A stretch of DNA of 32,745 nucleotides from Pseudoflavonifractor phocaeensis (GTDB lineage: Bacteria > Bacillota > Clostridia > Oscillospirales > Oscillospiraceae). Of this stretch, positions 1 to 6,987 are shown one piece after another. Each line of letters starts with the position of its first letter. Within the stretch, counting starts at the first letter, position 1. The position numbers and the translations under genes were made by a program. The notes below the pieces were generated by a model. It had not been told where the DNA came from, did not search any database, and saw nothing but the letters and a program-made list of their open reading frames with translations. Where the stretch lies: assembly GCF_016901735.1 (NCBI RefSeq), contig NZ_JACLZC010000032.1:1-32745 (forward strand). The letters run 5' to 3'.

Positions 1-151
1 CGGGGGAGGGGTCCTGGGGCAGGCGCTCCTCGGGCAGCTCCACCAGCGCAAAGCGGCACAGGGGAGAGAGCCGCTTTTGATATTCGGCGGCGGCCTCTAT
101 GTAGAATTTTTCCTTGAGCTTGCCCACGCACAAAAGGGTAACGGACAGCAT
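1..151 (-). CDS. rlmH: RlmH, 23S rRNA pseudouridine-1915 N3-methyltransferase (N-terminal part, cut by window edge)
   Basis: The first 50 codons are present. The opening residues [20 protein letters not shown] match the start of Gram-positive RlmH, a SPOUT-fold enzyme that methylates pseudouridine 1915 in helix 69 of 23S rRNA after 70S assembly. The SAM-binding knot lies in the missing C-terminal part, so the call rests on the N-terminal pattern (VGKLKEK, then EYxKRL) and on context: it follows the WalJ-type hydrolase gene by 12 bases, and these two genes are also neighbours in the B. subtilis wal region. A GGGAGGAAGGA ribosome binding site lies just upstream of the ATG. Seen: N-terminus and neighbour. 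Inferred: intact full-length gene beyond the edge. Confidence 0.85.
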   Translation of the reverse strand, partial: MLSVTLLCVGKLKEKFYIEAAAEYQKRLSPLCRFALVELPEERLPQDPSP

Positions 152-163
152 CTTCCTTCCTCC

Positions 164-955
164 CTATACGGTGTAGCGGCGGCCGGCGGCGGCCCGGGGC
201 GCCACGTCCAGCACCACGTCCCGGTCCAGCTCCGCCCCCTGGCGCATGAGGGCCATGGCCACGGTGTCGTAGGCCCGCTGGGGGGTGTTGTTGTCCTTGG
301 AGAGGTGAGCCAGCACCACCGTCCGGACGCCCTGCCGGGCGGCGGCGCAGATGAGCCGGGCCCCGTCCTCGTTGGAGAGATGCCCCCGGCTGCCCAGGAT
401 GCGTTCCTTGAGAAAATAGGGGTAATCGCCGGATCGGAGCCATTCCGGGTCGTGGTTGGTCTCGGCCACCAGCAGGTGCGCGCCCCGGATGCCCTCCTCC
501 ACCTCCGGGGTGACGTGGCCCAGGTCGGTGACGACGGCGGCCTTCCGCCCGCCGGCGGTGAGGGCATAGCCGGTGCTCTGGGCGGCGTCATGGGGGGTGG
601 GGAAGGTCTCCACTCCCAGCGCGCCGATCTCAAAGGTGTCGCCGGGAATGAAGGCCCGCACCCGGTCCTCGGTCAGGGCGGGGAGCTTGTCCAGCAGGGC
701 CCGGGCGGTGCCGGCGCTGGCGTAGAGGGGGAAGGGGAGCTGCTTGGTGAGGGTGGCCAAGCCGGAGATGTGGTCGGAGTGCTCATGGGTGATGAGAACG
801 CCGGCCAGGGTTTTCGGGTCGATGTCCATGGCCTTGAGGGCGGTGGTGATGCGCCGGGCGGAGATGCCCGCGTCCACCAGGAGATGGGTATGTCCGTCGG
901 AGACCAGGGTGCAGTTGCCGCTGGACCCGGAGGCCAGGGTAGTGAGGGTGAGCAC
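164..955 (-). CDS. walJ: WalJ/YycJ-type metallo-beta-lactamase-fold hydrolase
   Basis: This is a 263-residue MBL-fold protein. It has the metal ligand motif HEHSDH at residues 57-62, an N-terminal LASGSSGNC segment typical of the YycJ/WalJ (VicX) group, and further His/Asp ligands (NHDPEW, GHLSNED, AHLSKDN) in order. Family members are cytoplasmic and are linked genetically to the WalRK cell-wall regulon and to DNA double-strand processing; the exact substrate is unsettled. The start is GTG at 955, chosen because AAAGGAG sits 11 bases upstream and the family N-terminus begins there. No walR or walK is in the window. It lies between murA and rlmH on the same strand, probably in one transcription unit, although a hairpin separates it from murA. 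Confidence 0.88.
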   Translation of the reverse strand: MLTLTTLASGSSGNCTLVSDGHTHLLVDAGISARRITTALKAMDIDPKTLAGVLITHEHSDHISGLATLTKQLPFPLYASAGTARALLDKLPALTEDRVRAFIPGDTFEIGALGVETFPTPHDAAQSTGYALTAGGRKAAVVTDLGHVTPEVEEGIRGAHLLVAETNHDPEWLRSGDYPYFLKERILGSRGHLSNEDGARLICAAARQGVRTVVLAHLSKDNNTPQRAYDTVAMALMRQGAELDRDVVLDVAPRAAAGRRYTV

Positions 956-1004
956 GGGCGCTTTCGCTCCTTTCAGATTTTTCCAAAAATGGGCATGGCA
1001 AAAG

Positions 1005-1029
1005 GGGAGAGGGGCATGCTCCCTCTCCC
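1005..1029 (-). terminator. Possible murA terminator or attenuating hairpin
   Basis: Nine-base arms (GGGAGAGGG / CCCTCTCCC) with a 7-base loop lie just downstream of the murA stop on the minus strand, followed by CTTTTG. The U-tract is short, so read-through into walJ is likely. Confidence 0.5.
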
Positions 1030-1053
1030 AGAGGCTCTTTCTTGCATCCAGGC

Positions 1054-2352
1054 TCAGCCGGCGTGGGCTTCGGTCTGCTGCTCTTCGTCGGGGGTGACCA
1101 CCACCCGGATGTCGGCGCCGATGTTGGACAGCTTGCGGACAATGTCCTCATAGCCCCGCTCGATGTGGTGGATGTTGCTGATCTCGGAGGTGCCGCTGGC
1201 GGCCAGAGCGGCGATAACCATGGCCGCGCCGGCCCGGAGGTCGCAGGCCCGGAGGCGTGCGCCGGTCAGGCCCTCCACCCCTTCGATGACGGCGATCTTG
1301 CCGTCCACCTGGATCTGGGCGCCCATCCGGCGGAACTCGTCCACATAGCGGTAGCGGTTGTCCCACACGCCCTCGGTGAGGACGCTGGTGCCCTTGGCCA
1401 GGCACAGGTCGGCGGCGATCTGGGGCTGCATGTCGGTGGGGAAGCCCGGATAGGGCAGGGTCTTTACGTTGGTCCGGGTGAGCCGTCCGTCGCTGCGCAC
1501 CAGCACGGCGTCGTCCCGCTCCTCGATCTCCACCCCCATCTCCTCCAGCTTGGCGGTGATGCACTCCAGGTGCTTGGGGATGACGTTCTTGATGAGGACC
1601 TCGCCGCCGGTGGCGGCCACGGCGGCCATATAGGTGCCCGCCTCAATCTGGTCGGGAATGATGGAGTAGACGCCGCCCACCAGCCGGTCCACACCGCGGA
1701 TCTTGATGACGTCGGTGCCGGCGCCCATGATGTCGGCCCCCATGGAGTTGAGGAAGTTGGCCAGGTCCACGATATGGGGCTCCTTGGCGGCGTTTTCGAT
1801 GATGGTGAGGCCGTTGGCCAGGGTAGCGGCCAGCATGATATTCATGGTGGCGCCCACCGACACCATATCCATATAGACCTGGGTGCCGGCCAGGCGGCCG
1901 TTTCTGGCTTTGGCGTGGATATAGCCGCCTCTCACGTCCACGTCGGCGCCCATGGCGGCAAAGCCCTTGATGTGCTGGTCGATGGGACGGGCGCCCAGGT
2001 CGCAGCCGCCGGGCGGGGGCACCTGGGCCGAACCGAAGCGGCCCAGCAGGGCGCCGATGAGATAATAGGAAGCCCGGATCTTGCGGGCCAGCTCCTCGGG
2101 CACCTTGGCGTTGTGGATGTGGGTGCAGTCGATGTCCACCGTGGTCCGATCCACGGTGCGCACATCGGCGCCCAGCTCCTGCAGGATATTCAAAATCAGG
2201 GTCACGTCGCTGATCTGGGGGATATTCTCGATCCGGCACACGCCGTCCACCAGCAGGGTGGCGGGGATGATGGCCACCGCCGCATTTTTCGCGCCGCTGA
2301 TGGGAACCGTACCGTAAAGCGGCTTTCCGCCGTTAATCACATATTTCGTCAA
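1054..2352 (-). CDS. murA: UDP-N-acetylglucosamine 1-carboxyvinyltransferase (MurA)
   Basis: MurA catalyses the first committed step of peptidoglycan synthesis: enolpyruvyl transfer from PEP to UDP-GlcNAc in the cytoplasm. The protein is about 432 residues, normal for the family. It shows the substrate motif GAKNAAV near residue 20 and the catalytic cysteine in PPPGGCDLGARPI at about residue 117. This is the fosfomycin-sensitive Cys form. The start chosen is TTG at 2352, giving LTKYVINGGKPLYGT. That is where MurA proteins normally begin, and AGAAGG lies 8 bases upstream. An in-frame ATG at 2406 would add 18 residues (MQTQRLFSA...) unlike the family and has no good ribosome binding site. Expressed from a sigma-A-like promoter at 2483-2511. 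Confidence 0.93.
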   Translation of the reverse strand: MTKYVINGGKPLYGTVPISGAKNAAVAIIPATLLVDGVCRIENIPQISDVTLILNILQELGADVRTVDRTTVDIDCTHIHNAKVPEELARKIRASYYLIGALLGRFGSAQVPPPGGCDLGARPIDQHIKGFAAMGADVDVRGGYIHAKARNGRLAGTQVYMDMVSVGATMNIMLAATLANGLTIIENAAKEPHIVDLANFLNSMGADIMGAGTDVIKIRGVDRLVGGVYSIIPDQIEAGTYMAAVAATGGEVLIKNVIPKHLECITAKLEEMGVEIEERDDAVLVRSDGRLTRTNVKTLPYPGFPTDMQPQIAADLCLAKGTSVLTEGVWDNRYRYVDEFRRMGAQIQVDGKIAVIEGVEGLTGARLRACDLRAGAAMVIAALAASGTSEISNIHHIERGYEDIVRKLSNIGADIRVVVTPDEEQQTEAHAG

Positions 2353-2407
2353 AACCGCACCTTCTCTATTCCAGGGCAGGGCTGAAAAAAGCCTCTGCGT
2401 TTGCAAT

Positions 2408-2430
2408 GGCCGGCAAGAAAGCAGCCGGCC
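2408..2430. repeat. Hairpin in the murA leader
   Basis: Perfect 7-base arms GGCCGGC / GCCGGCC with a 9-base loop lie between the murA promoter and the gene. There is no adjoining U-tract. The purpose is unknown; it would form in the 5' untranslated RNA. Confidence 0.5.
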
Positions 2431-2450
2431 CGAATCGTTCCTTTTCTTGG

Positions 2451-2466
2451 GCGCACAGGTGTGCGC
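2451..2466. promoter_or_regulatory. 16-bp palindrome in the murA leader, possible operator
   Basis: GCGCACA-GG-TGTGCGC is a perfect inverted repeat about 17 bases downstream of the murA -10 box, a position suited to a repressor site or an RNA hairpin. No regulator is recognised for it. Confidence 0.4.
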
Positions 2467-2482
2467 ACGCTAAGGCAAGGTT

Positions 2483-2511
2483 ATTATAGCATCTGGGTCC
2501 CCTAAAATCAA
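2483..2511 (-). promoter_or_regulatory. Sigma-A-type promoter of murA
   Basis: On the minus strand TTGATT, a 17-base spacer and a perfect TATAAT. It reads into the murA leader. The rest of the gap up to 2825 holds a GC-rich imperfect hairpin near 2622-2652 and otherwise nothing clear. Confidence 0.7.
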
Positions 2512-2825
2512 AACCATTTTCACAAAACCCCGGGTCTGGTCGTGATTTTCTCTTCATCTATCAAAAACCATTCCCAAAATGGGGGGTTTTTATTCCTACC
2601 CTTATGCACATTGCGCAAAGCCGGACCCCGCCGCGCGCCCTGCCGGCGGTCCGCGGCGGCCAAAGAAGGGAAGCGCCGGCTAAACTGTCCCGCTCTACTG
2701 TTAAATCAGGTCGTTTCTCCAATTCTGTCATGAATTAGCAGCGAGGGAGCACACATAGAAATCCGTTCCGGGGCAATCATAAGAGCGGACTTTCGGTCCA
2801 CACATCAACAAAGGAGATGTATGTT

Positions 2826-3029
2826 ATGTCTAAGTCCAACAACTCCAATCAGCCCGCCGTCCCCTCTGCCCGCGAGGCCCTCAACAAGTTCAAGATGGAA
2901 GCCGCCAGCGAGGTGGGCGTCAATCTCAAGCAGGGCTACAACGGCGACCTGACCAGCCGGGAGGCCGGCTCGGTGGGCGGCCAGATGGTCAAGAAAATGA
3001 TCGAGGCCTACGAGAATTCCATGCAGTAA
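2826..3029 (+). CDS. Alpha/beta-type small acid-soluble spore protein
   Basis: This 67-residue protein coats and protects DNA in the dormant spore. It carries the germination protease (GPR) cleavage region MEAASEVGVNL (residues 24-34) and the DNA-binding signature TSREAGSVGGQMVKKMIEAYE near the C-terminus, both typical of SspA/SspB-like proteins. ATG 2826 was chosen over the in-frame ATG at 2817 because AAGGAG ends at 2816, so 2826 has the normal spacing. A weak sigma-G-like pair (GAATT at 2732, CATAGAA at 2754) lies upstream, which would fit forespore expression, but the match is poor. It is monocistronic, with a strong terminator directly after it. It shows that the host belongs to a sporulating lineage. 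Confidence 0.95.
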   Translation: MSKSNNSNQPAVPSAREALNKFKMEAASEVGVNLKQGYNGDLTSREAGSVGGQMVKKMIEAYENSMQ

Positions 3030-3066
3030 CCGCCGCCCCTGAAAAAGGGGAAGGCAACGTGTGATC

Positions 3067-3104
3067 AGACCGCGGACGGTTCTATACTGTCCGCGGTCTT
3101 TTTT
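3067..3104 (+). terminator. Rho-independent terminator of the spore protein gene
   Basis: Eleven-base arms AGACCGCGGAC / GTCCGCGGTCT followed by a run of T. Confidence 0.9.
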
Positions 3105-3192
3105 CTCGCTGCGGACGGAACTTTTTCCCACGTCCCCCGTCTAAAGAGAGCAGAAGCCCCGGGGTTCAAACAGTCAAAAAGGAGTTGTGGTT

Positions 3193-4269
3193 ATGAAACT
3201 GAACCTTCCCGCCCTGATTCTGGCCGGAGTTCTGGCCTGCTCCATGGGAATACCCGCCGCTGCCGCCGGGCAGCCTGTTTCCGCGCCCACGACAGTGGAA
3301 GATTCCTCGGTCCTTCCTGCCAGTGTGCTCTACTATGGCCGGGTGGAAAATATCGTCCGGCAGTCCGACGGCGCCATCCGCCAGCTGCATCTCTCTTCCC
3401 AGCGTTACGGCGACTATGTGATGAACATTTCCGATGAGACCCTGTGGATCGACAGCGGTGCGTGTGCCAAATCCGATCCCGCCACCCTGGAAGAAGGGGA
3501 GAGTCTCTATATTTTCCATAGCCCTGTGGCCACCATGTCCATTCCGCCCCAGTCTTTCGCCATGGCGGTGGTGCGCAGCATCCCCATGGACGTGGGCTGC
3601 GCCCAATACCATAAGGTAGAAGGGGTCTCCGTCGAAAACGGAACGGTGCAGATCACAACCAACAACGGCGGTCTTTGCATTCTTGCGGATGATGAGACCG
3701 GCCTTTCCTCCTATGACGGTACGGAGGTATCGCTGGATGACATCCAGGCCGGCGATGCAGTCATGGCCTGGTATGGCGATATTGCGGAAAGCTATCCCGC
3801 CCAGACCCACGCCTCCCATCTGATGCTGCTCCCCCAGCAGGCGTCCAAGGCGCTGACCCGTGGGGAACTGATGTCCACGCTGTATACCCAGGCGGGCAAC
3901 CCCGCGGTCAACTACGCCATGCAGTATACCGACGTAGCCCAGAATCATCCCTACGCCGAAGCCATCCGCTGGGCCACCAGCGAACATCTGGTCAGCGGCT
4001 ACGACAACGGAGCCTTTGGTCCGGAGGATCCCCTGAGCCGGGAACAGCTGGTTACCATCCTGTGGCGCGCCCAGGGCAGTCCCATGCTCATGGACTATGC
4101 CGGCCTGAGCGACTTTTCGGACGTGAGCCAGATTTCCGCTTTTGCCCAGCCCGCCCTGTGCTGGGCCCATCAGCAGGGCCTTCTCTCCTGGGTAGAGGGC
4201 GACACTTTCTCCCCCCAGTCTCCCGCCACTTCCGCCCAGGTCGACGCCATGCTTGCCGCCCTGTATTAA
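3193..4269 (+). CDS. Secreted S-layer homology (SLH) domain protein
   Basis: The product has 358 residues. An N-terminal signal sequence (MKLNLPALILAGVLACSMG, then PAAAAG) predicts export. Cleavage after the Ala run is likely; the VLAC stretch could be read as a poor lipobox, but Leu at -2 is unusual. Residues about 45-205 form a beta-rich region of unknown function (GRVENIVRQSDGAIRQLHL...). The C-terminal 145 residues contain SLH repeats: a partial one at ALTRGEL, a good one at YTDVAQNHPYAEAIRWATSEHLVSGY with GPEDPLSREQLVTILWRA, and a last one at FSDVSQISAFAQPALCWAHQQGLLS. SLH domains bind secondary cell wall polymers, so the protein is probably wall-attached. Start ATG 3193 has AGGAG 8 bases upstream; GTG 3187 is too close to it. 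It stands alone between two terminators. Confidence 0.8.
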   Translation: MKLNLPALILAGVLACSMGIPAAAAGQPVSAPTTVEDSSVLPASVLYYGRVENIVRQSDGAIRQLHLSSQRYGDYVMNISDETLWIDSGACAKSDPATLEEGESLYIFHSPVATMSIPPQSFAMAVVRSIPMDVGCAQYHKVEGVSVENGTVQITTNNGGLCILADDETGLSSYDGTEVSLDDIQAGDAVMAWYGDIAESYPAQTHASHLMLLPQQASKALTRGELMSTLYTQAGNPAVNYAMQYTDVAQNHPYAEAIRWATSEHLVSGYDNGAFGPEDPLSREQLVTILWRAQGSPMLMDYAGLSDFSDVSQISAFAQPALCWAHQQGLLSWVEGDTFSPQSPATSAQVDAMLAALY

Positions 4270-4322
4270 AAAATCTCGCCGGGGCATACGTGTGAACTCC
4301 GAAACGATCTGGATATAAAATA

Positions 4323-4363
4323 GACGGCGCATCGGTTCATTCCGGTGCGCCGTCTTTATTTTT
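4323..4363 (+). terminator. Terminator of the SLH protein gene
   Basis: Nine-base arms GACGGCGCA / TGCGCCGTC followed by TTTATTTTT. Confidence 0.88.
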
Positions 4364-4392
4364 AATTCCTTCAGAAGCTTTGCTTCCAACCC

Positions 4393-4408
4393 GAAAATAT
4401 GGATTTTC
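4393..4408. promoter_or_regulatory. Candidate operator upstream of the sialic acid operon
   Basis: GAAAAT-ATGG-ATTTTC is a 16-bp inverted repeat (arms GAAAA and TTTTC, 6 bases apart) in a markedly AT-rich stretch. The same arm sequence and spacing recur at 4618-4633. Proposed only by resemblance; binding by the RpiR-type regulator is an inference. Confidence 0.3.
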
Positions 4409-4575
4409 TTTACTAAATTCCACGTTTCAAACTATTTTCTTTCTTTTCTTTCCCAATTCCGGCACCAATTCAAACTGATTCGTTTATGAAATTTTCCGTT
4501 TGCGGCTCCCTTTTTCTCCCTGGTTTTTGTGATTATCCACATAAAAATTAAAATATTTTTGAACAATACTCCAAA

Positions 4576-4604
4576 TTGTAAATTATTTTCACTGGTGTTA
4601 TGAT
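4576..4604 (+). promoter_or_regulatory. Sigma-A-type promoter of the nan operon
   Basis: TTGTAA, a 17-base spacer and TATGAT. It predicts a start near 4611 and a leader of about 70 bases before the epimerase gene. The surrounding 4380-4640 is AT-rich against a GC-rich genome. Confidence 0.65.
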
Positions 4605-4617
4605 AATACCGGAACAA

Positions 4618-4633
4618 GAAAAAAATTTTTTTC
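4618..4633. promoter_or_regulatory. Candidate operator at the nan operon transcription start
   Basis: A perfect 16-bp palindrome, GAAAAAAA-TTTTTTTC, placed about 8 bases after the predicted transcription start. It shares arms and spacing with 4393-4408, and the GAAAA/TTTTC arms recur upstream of the regulator-kinase pair at 14925. A simple A/T run is an alternative explanation. Confidence 0.4.
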
Positions 4634-4682
4634 ATAGGTGTAAGGTCCTTGAAGTGAACAGGAAAAGGGAGGTCTTTTCAAC

Positions 4683-5891
4683 ATGGATCTGACGAAATTG
4701 AAGGAAGCCCAGGCTTGGGTAAAAAAGGAGCTGGAGATCAGCGCCGATTTTTGGCTGAAGTACGGCATGGACAAGGAGCACGGCGGCGTGTACACCTGCC
4801 TGGACCGGACGGGCCGGCTGTTCTCCACCGATAAGAGCGTTTGGATGCAGGGCCGCTGCGGCTGGACATACGCTTATCTGTGCCATGTGTACGGCAAGCG
4901 GGACGAGTGGATGGAGGCCAGCAAGAGCTGCCTGGACTTTATGGAACAGTACTGCATCAACCGCGAGGCCGGCGACCGGATGTATTTTACCGTCACTGCC
5001 GACGGCAAGCCCCTCCGCCAGCGCCGCTACTGCTTCTCCGAGGGCTTCTACGCCCTGGCCAACGCCGAGTATTACGGCCTCACCGGTGAGCGGGAGTACC
5101 TGGAGCGTGCCCGCCGGGCCTATGAGCTCATCTGGAACCTGAACAACGGCCTCATCAAGGACCCCACCGGCATGGGCCCCAAGACCATTCCCGAGACCCG
5201 CACCGGCCGCGCCCTGGCCGATCCCATGATCTATCTGAACATCACCTCCGTCCTCCGCCGCTGCGACCCCGAGCAGCAGGAGCTCTACGATCAGCGGGCC
5301 AAGGAGTGCGTGGACACCATTTTCAAATATCACCACAAACCCGAGCTCAAGTGCACCCTGGAGACCGTCGGCCCCAACGGCGAGTTTATGGGCGACATCT
5401 CCGCCGGCCGCTTCGTCAACCCCGGCCACGACATCGAGTGCTCCTGGTTCCTCATGGAGCAGGCCAAGCACACCAACGACGACGCGCTGCGCCGCAAGGC
5501 CATGGAGGTCTTTGACATGGCCATCGAAAACGGCTGGGACAAGGAGTACGGCGGCATCCTCTACTTTGTGGACTGCAAGGGCTTCCCCCCCGAGGCCTAC
5601 GAGCACGACATGAAGCTCTGGTGGCCCCACAACGAGACCCTCATCGCCTCCCTCATGATGTACCGCGACAGCGGCGAGGAGAAGTACCTGGATTGGTTCT
5701 TCAAGGTGCTGGACTACTGCAAGACCTACTTTGCCGACGACCAGTACGGCGAGTGGTACGGCTACCTCCGCCGGGACGGCAAGCCCACCATGCCCGCCTG
5801 CAAGGGCTGCACCTTCAAGGGCCCCTTCCACGTGCCCCGCTGCCTCATCATGGTGGACACCATGCTCAGCGAGCTGATTGCCCGCCAGTGA
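4683..5891 (+). CDS. N-acylglucosamine 2-epimerase (AGE/RnBP family)
   Basis: This 402-residue protein has an (alpha/alpha)6-barrel and interconverts free ManNAc and GlcNAc. Family landmarks are all present: HGGVYTCLDRTGR (33-45), KSVWMQGR with Arg58, NPGHDIE with His249, KLWWPHNE (311-318) and CKGCTFKGPFHVPR with His383. Arg58, His249 and His383 correspond to the residues implicated in catalysis in renin-binding-protein epimerases. GGAGG lies 10 bases before the ATG. As first gene of the operon with nanA, a symporter and yhcH, its job is most likely turning ManNAc released by the lyase into GlcNAc, as in the Bacteroides pathway. This makes a ManNAc-6-P epimerase unnecessary and requires a GlcNAc kinase (see the gene at 15165). 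Cellobiose epimerases share the fold, but the context argues against that. Confidence 0.9.
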   Translation: MDLTKLKEAQAWVKKELEISADFWLKYGMDKEHGGVYTCLDRTGRLFSTDKSVWMQGRCGWTYAYLCHVYGKRDEWMEASKSCLDFMEQYCINREAGDRMYFTVTADGKPLRQRRYCFSEGFYALANAEYYGLTGEREYLERARRAYELIWNLNNGLIKDPTGMGPKTIPETRTGRALADPMIYLNITSVLRRCDPEQQELYDQRAKECVDTIFKYHHKPELKCTLETVGPNGEFMGDISAGRFVNPGHDIECSWFLMEQAKHTNDDALRRKAMEVFDMAIENGWDKEYGGILYFVDCKGFPPEAYEHDMKLWWPHNETLIASLMMYRDSGEEKYLDWFFKVLDYCKTYFADDQYGEWYGYLRRDGKPTMPACKGCTFKGPFHVPRCLIMVDTMLSELIARQ

Positions 5892-5974
5892 TCCCGTGCC
5901 CTGCCGCGCGGATGTGCGGTTTTGATAAAATCTCTCCACGCCGTGGAGGGGAAAATAAAGAGGAGGAATTTATC

Positions 5975-6901
5975 ATGAGCAAACTGGACAAGTATAAGGG
6001 CATTATCCCCGCCTTCTACGCCTGCTATGACGACGAAGGCAACGTCAGCCCCGAGCGGGTGCGCGCGCTGACCCAGTACTACGTGGACAAGGGCGTCAAG
6101 GGCGTGTACGTCAACGGCTCTTCCGGCGAGTGCATCTACCAGGGCGTGGAGGAGCGCAAGATCATCATTGAGAACGTGATGGCCGTTGCCAAGGGCAAGC
6201 TGACCGTGATCAACCACGTGGCCTGCAACAACACCCGCGACAGCGTGGAGCTGGCCCGTCACTCCGAGGAAGTGGGCGTGGACGCCATCGCCTCCATCCC
6301 CCCCATCTACTTCCGCCTGCCTGAGTATTCCATCGCCGGCTACTGGAACGCCATTTCCGCCGCCGCCCCCAACACCGACTTTGTCATCTACAACATTCCC
6401 CAGCTGGCCGGCACCGCGCTGACCATGAGCCTCTTTGCCGAGATGATGAAGAACCCCAACGTGGTGGCCGTGAAGAACTCCTCCATGCCCACCCAGGACA
6501 TCCAGATGTTCAAGGCCGCCGGCCTGGCCGCCAAGGGCGAGTTCATCGTCTTTAACGGTCCCGACGAGCAGTTCGTGGCCGGCCGCGCCATTGGCGCTGA
6601 CGGCGGCATCGGCGGCACCTACGGCGTCATGCCCGAGCTGTTCCTCAAGCTCAACGACCTGATCGCGGCCGGCGAGCGGGACACCGCCACCGCCCTCCAG
6701 TACGACATCAACGAGATCATCTACAAGATGTGCTCCAGCCACGCCAACATGTACGCCGTGGCCAAGGAGATGCTGCGCATCAACGCCGGTCTGGACATCG
6801 GCGGCGTCCGCGCGCCTCTGGAGAACCTGCAGGAGGCCGACAAGGCCGTCGCCAAGGCTGCCGCCGAGATGGTGTGCGCCGCCAAGGCCAAGTATCTCTA
6901 A
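5975..6901 (+). CDS. nanA: N-acetylneuraminate lyase (NanA)
   Basis: This TIM-barrel class I aldolase (308 residues, the usual length) splits N-acetylneuraminate into pyruvate and ManNAc. The carboxylate-binding motif is GSSGE at residues 48-52, the catalytic tyrosine is Tyr139 (IYNIP), and the Schiff-base lysine is Lys167 (VVAVKNSS). These match Tyr137 and Lys165 of the E. coli enzyme. GGIGGTYGVMPELF and FNGPDEQF are also typical. AGGAGG lies directly upstream of the ATG. The 83-base gap after the epimerase gene holds only a small hairpin (CCACG/CGTGG), so the two are co-transcribed. Dihydrodipicolinate synthase is the main alternative in this superfamily, but the sialic acid context and the motifs favour NanA. 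Confidence 0.93.
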   Translation: MSKLDKYKGIIPAFYACYDDEGNVSPERVRALTQYYVDKGVKGVYVNGSSGECIYQGVEERKIIIENVMAVAKGKLTVINHVACNNTRDSVELARHSEEVGVDAIASIPPIYFRLPEYSIAGYWNAISAAAPNTDFVIYNIPQLAGTALTMSLFAEMMKNPNVVAVKNSSMPTQDIQMFKAAGLAAKGEFIVFNGPDEQFVAGRAIGADGGIGGTYGVMPELFLKLNDLIAAGERDTATALQYDINEIIYKMCSSHANMYAVAKEMLRINAGLDIGGVRAPLENLQEADKAVAKAAAEMVCAAKAKYL

Positions 6902-6927
6902 TCGCTGTTTCTGTTCCCAACACCAGC

Positions 6928-6960
6928 CGCGGGAGCGGAAGTGTGTGGTCCGCTCCCGCG
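6928..6960 (+). repeat. Intercistronic hairpin between nanA and the symporter gene
   Basis: Perfect 12-base arms CGCGGGAGCGGA / TCCGCTCCCGCG with a 9-base loop, followed by TAATGAATTG and not a U-tract. It is therefore unlikely to be a standard terminator; it may stabilise or process the upstream mRNA. A matching arrangement occurs at 8525-8558. Confidence 0.8.
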
Positions 6961-6987
6961 TAATGAATTGAAAAGGGAGATCGCGTA

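Noticed and set aside
2542..2733. A 63-codon open frame between murA and the spore protein gene
   Set aside because: No ribosome binding site, unnatural composition, and it overlaps the hairpin-rich intergenic stretch.
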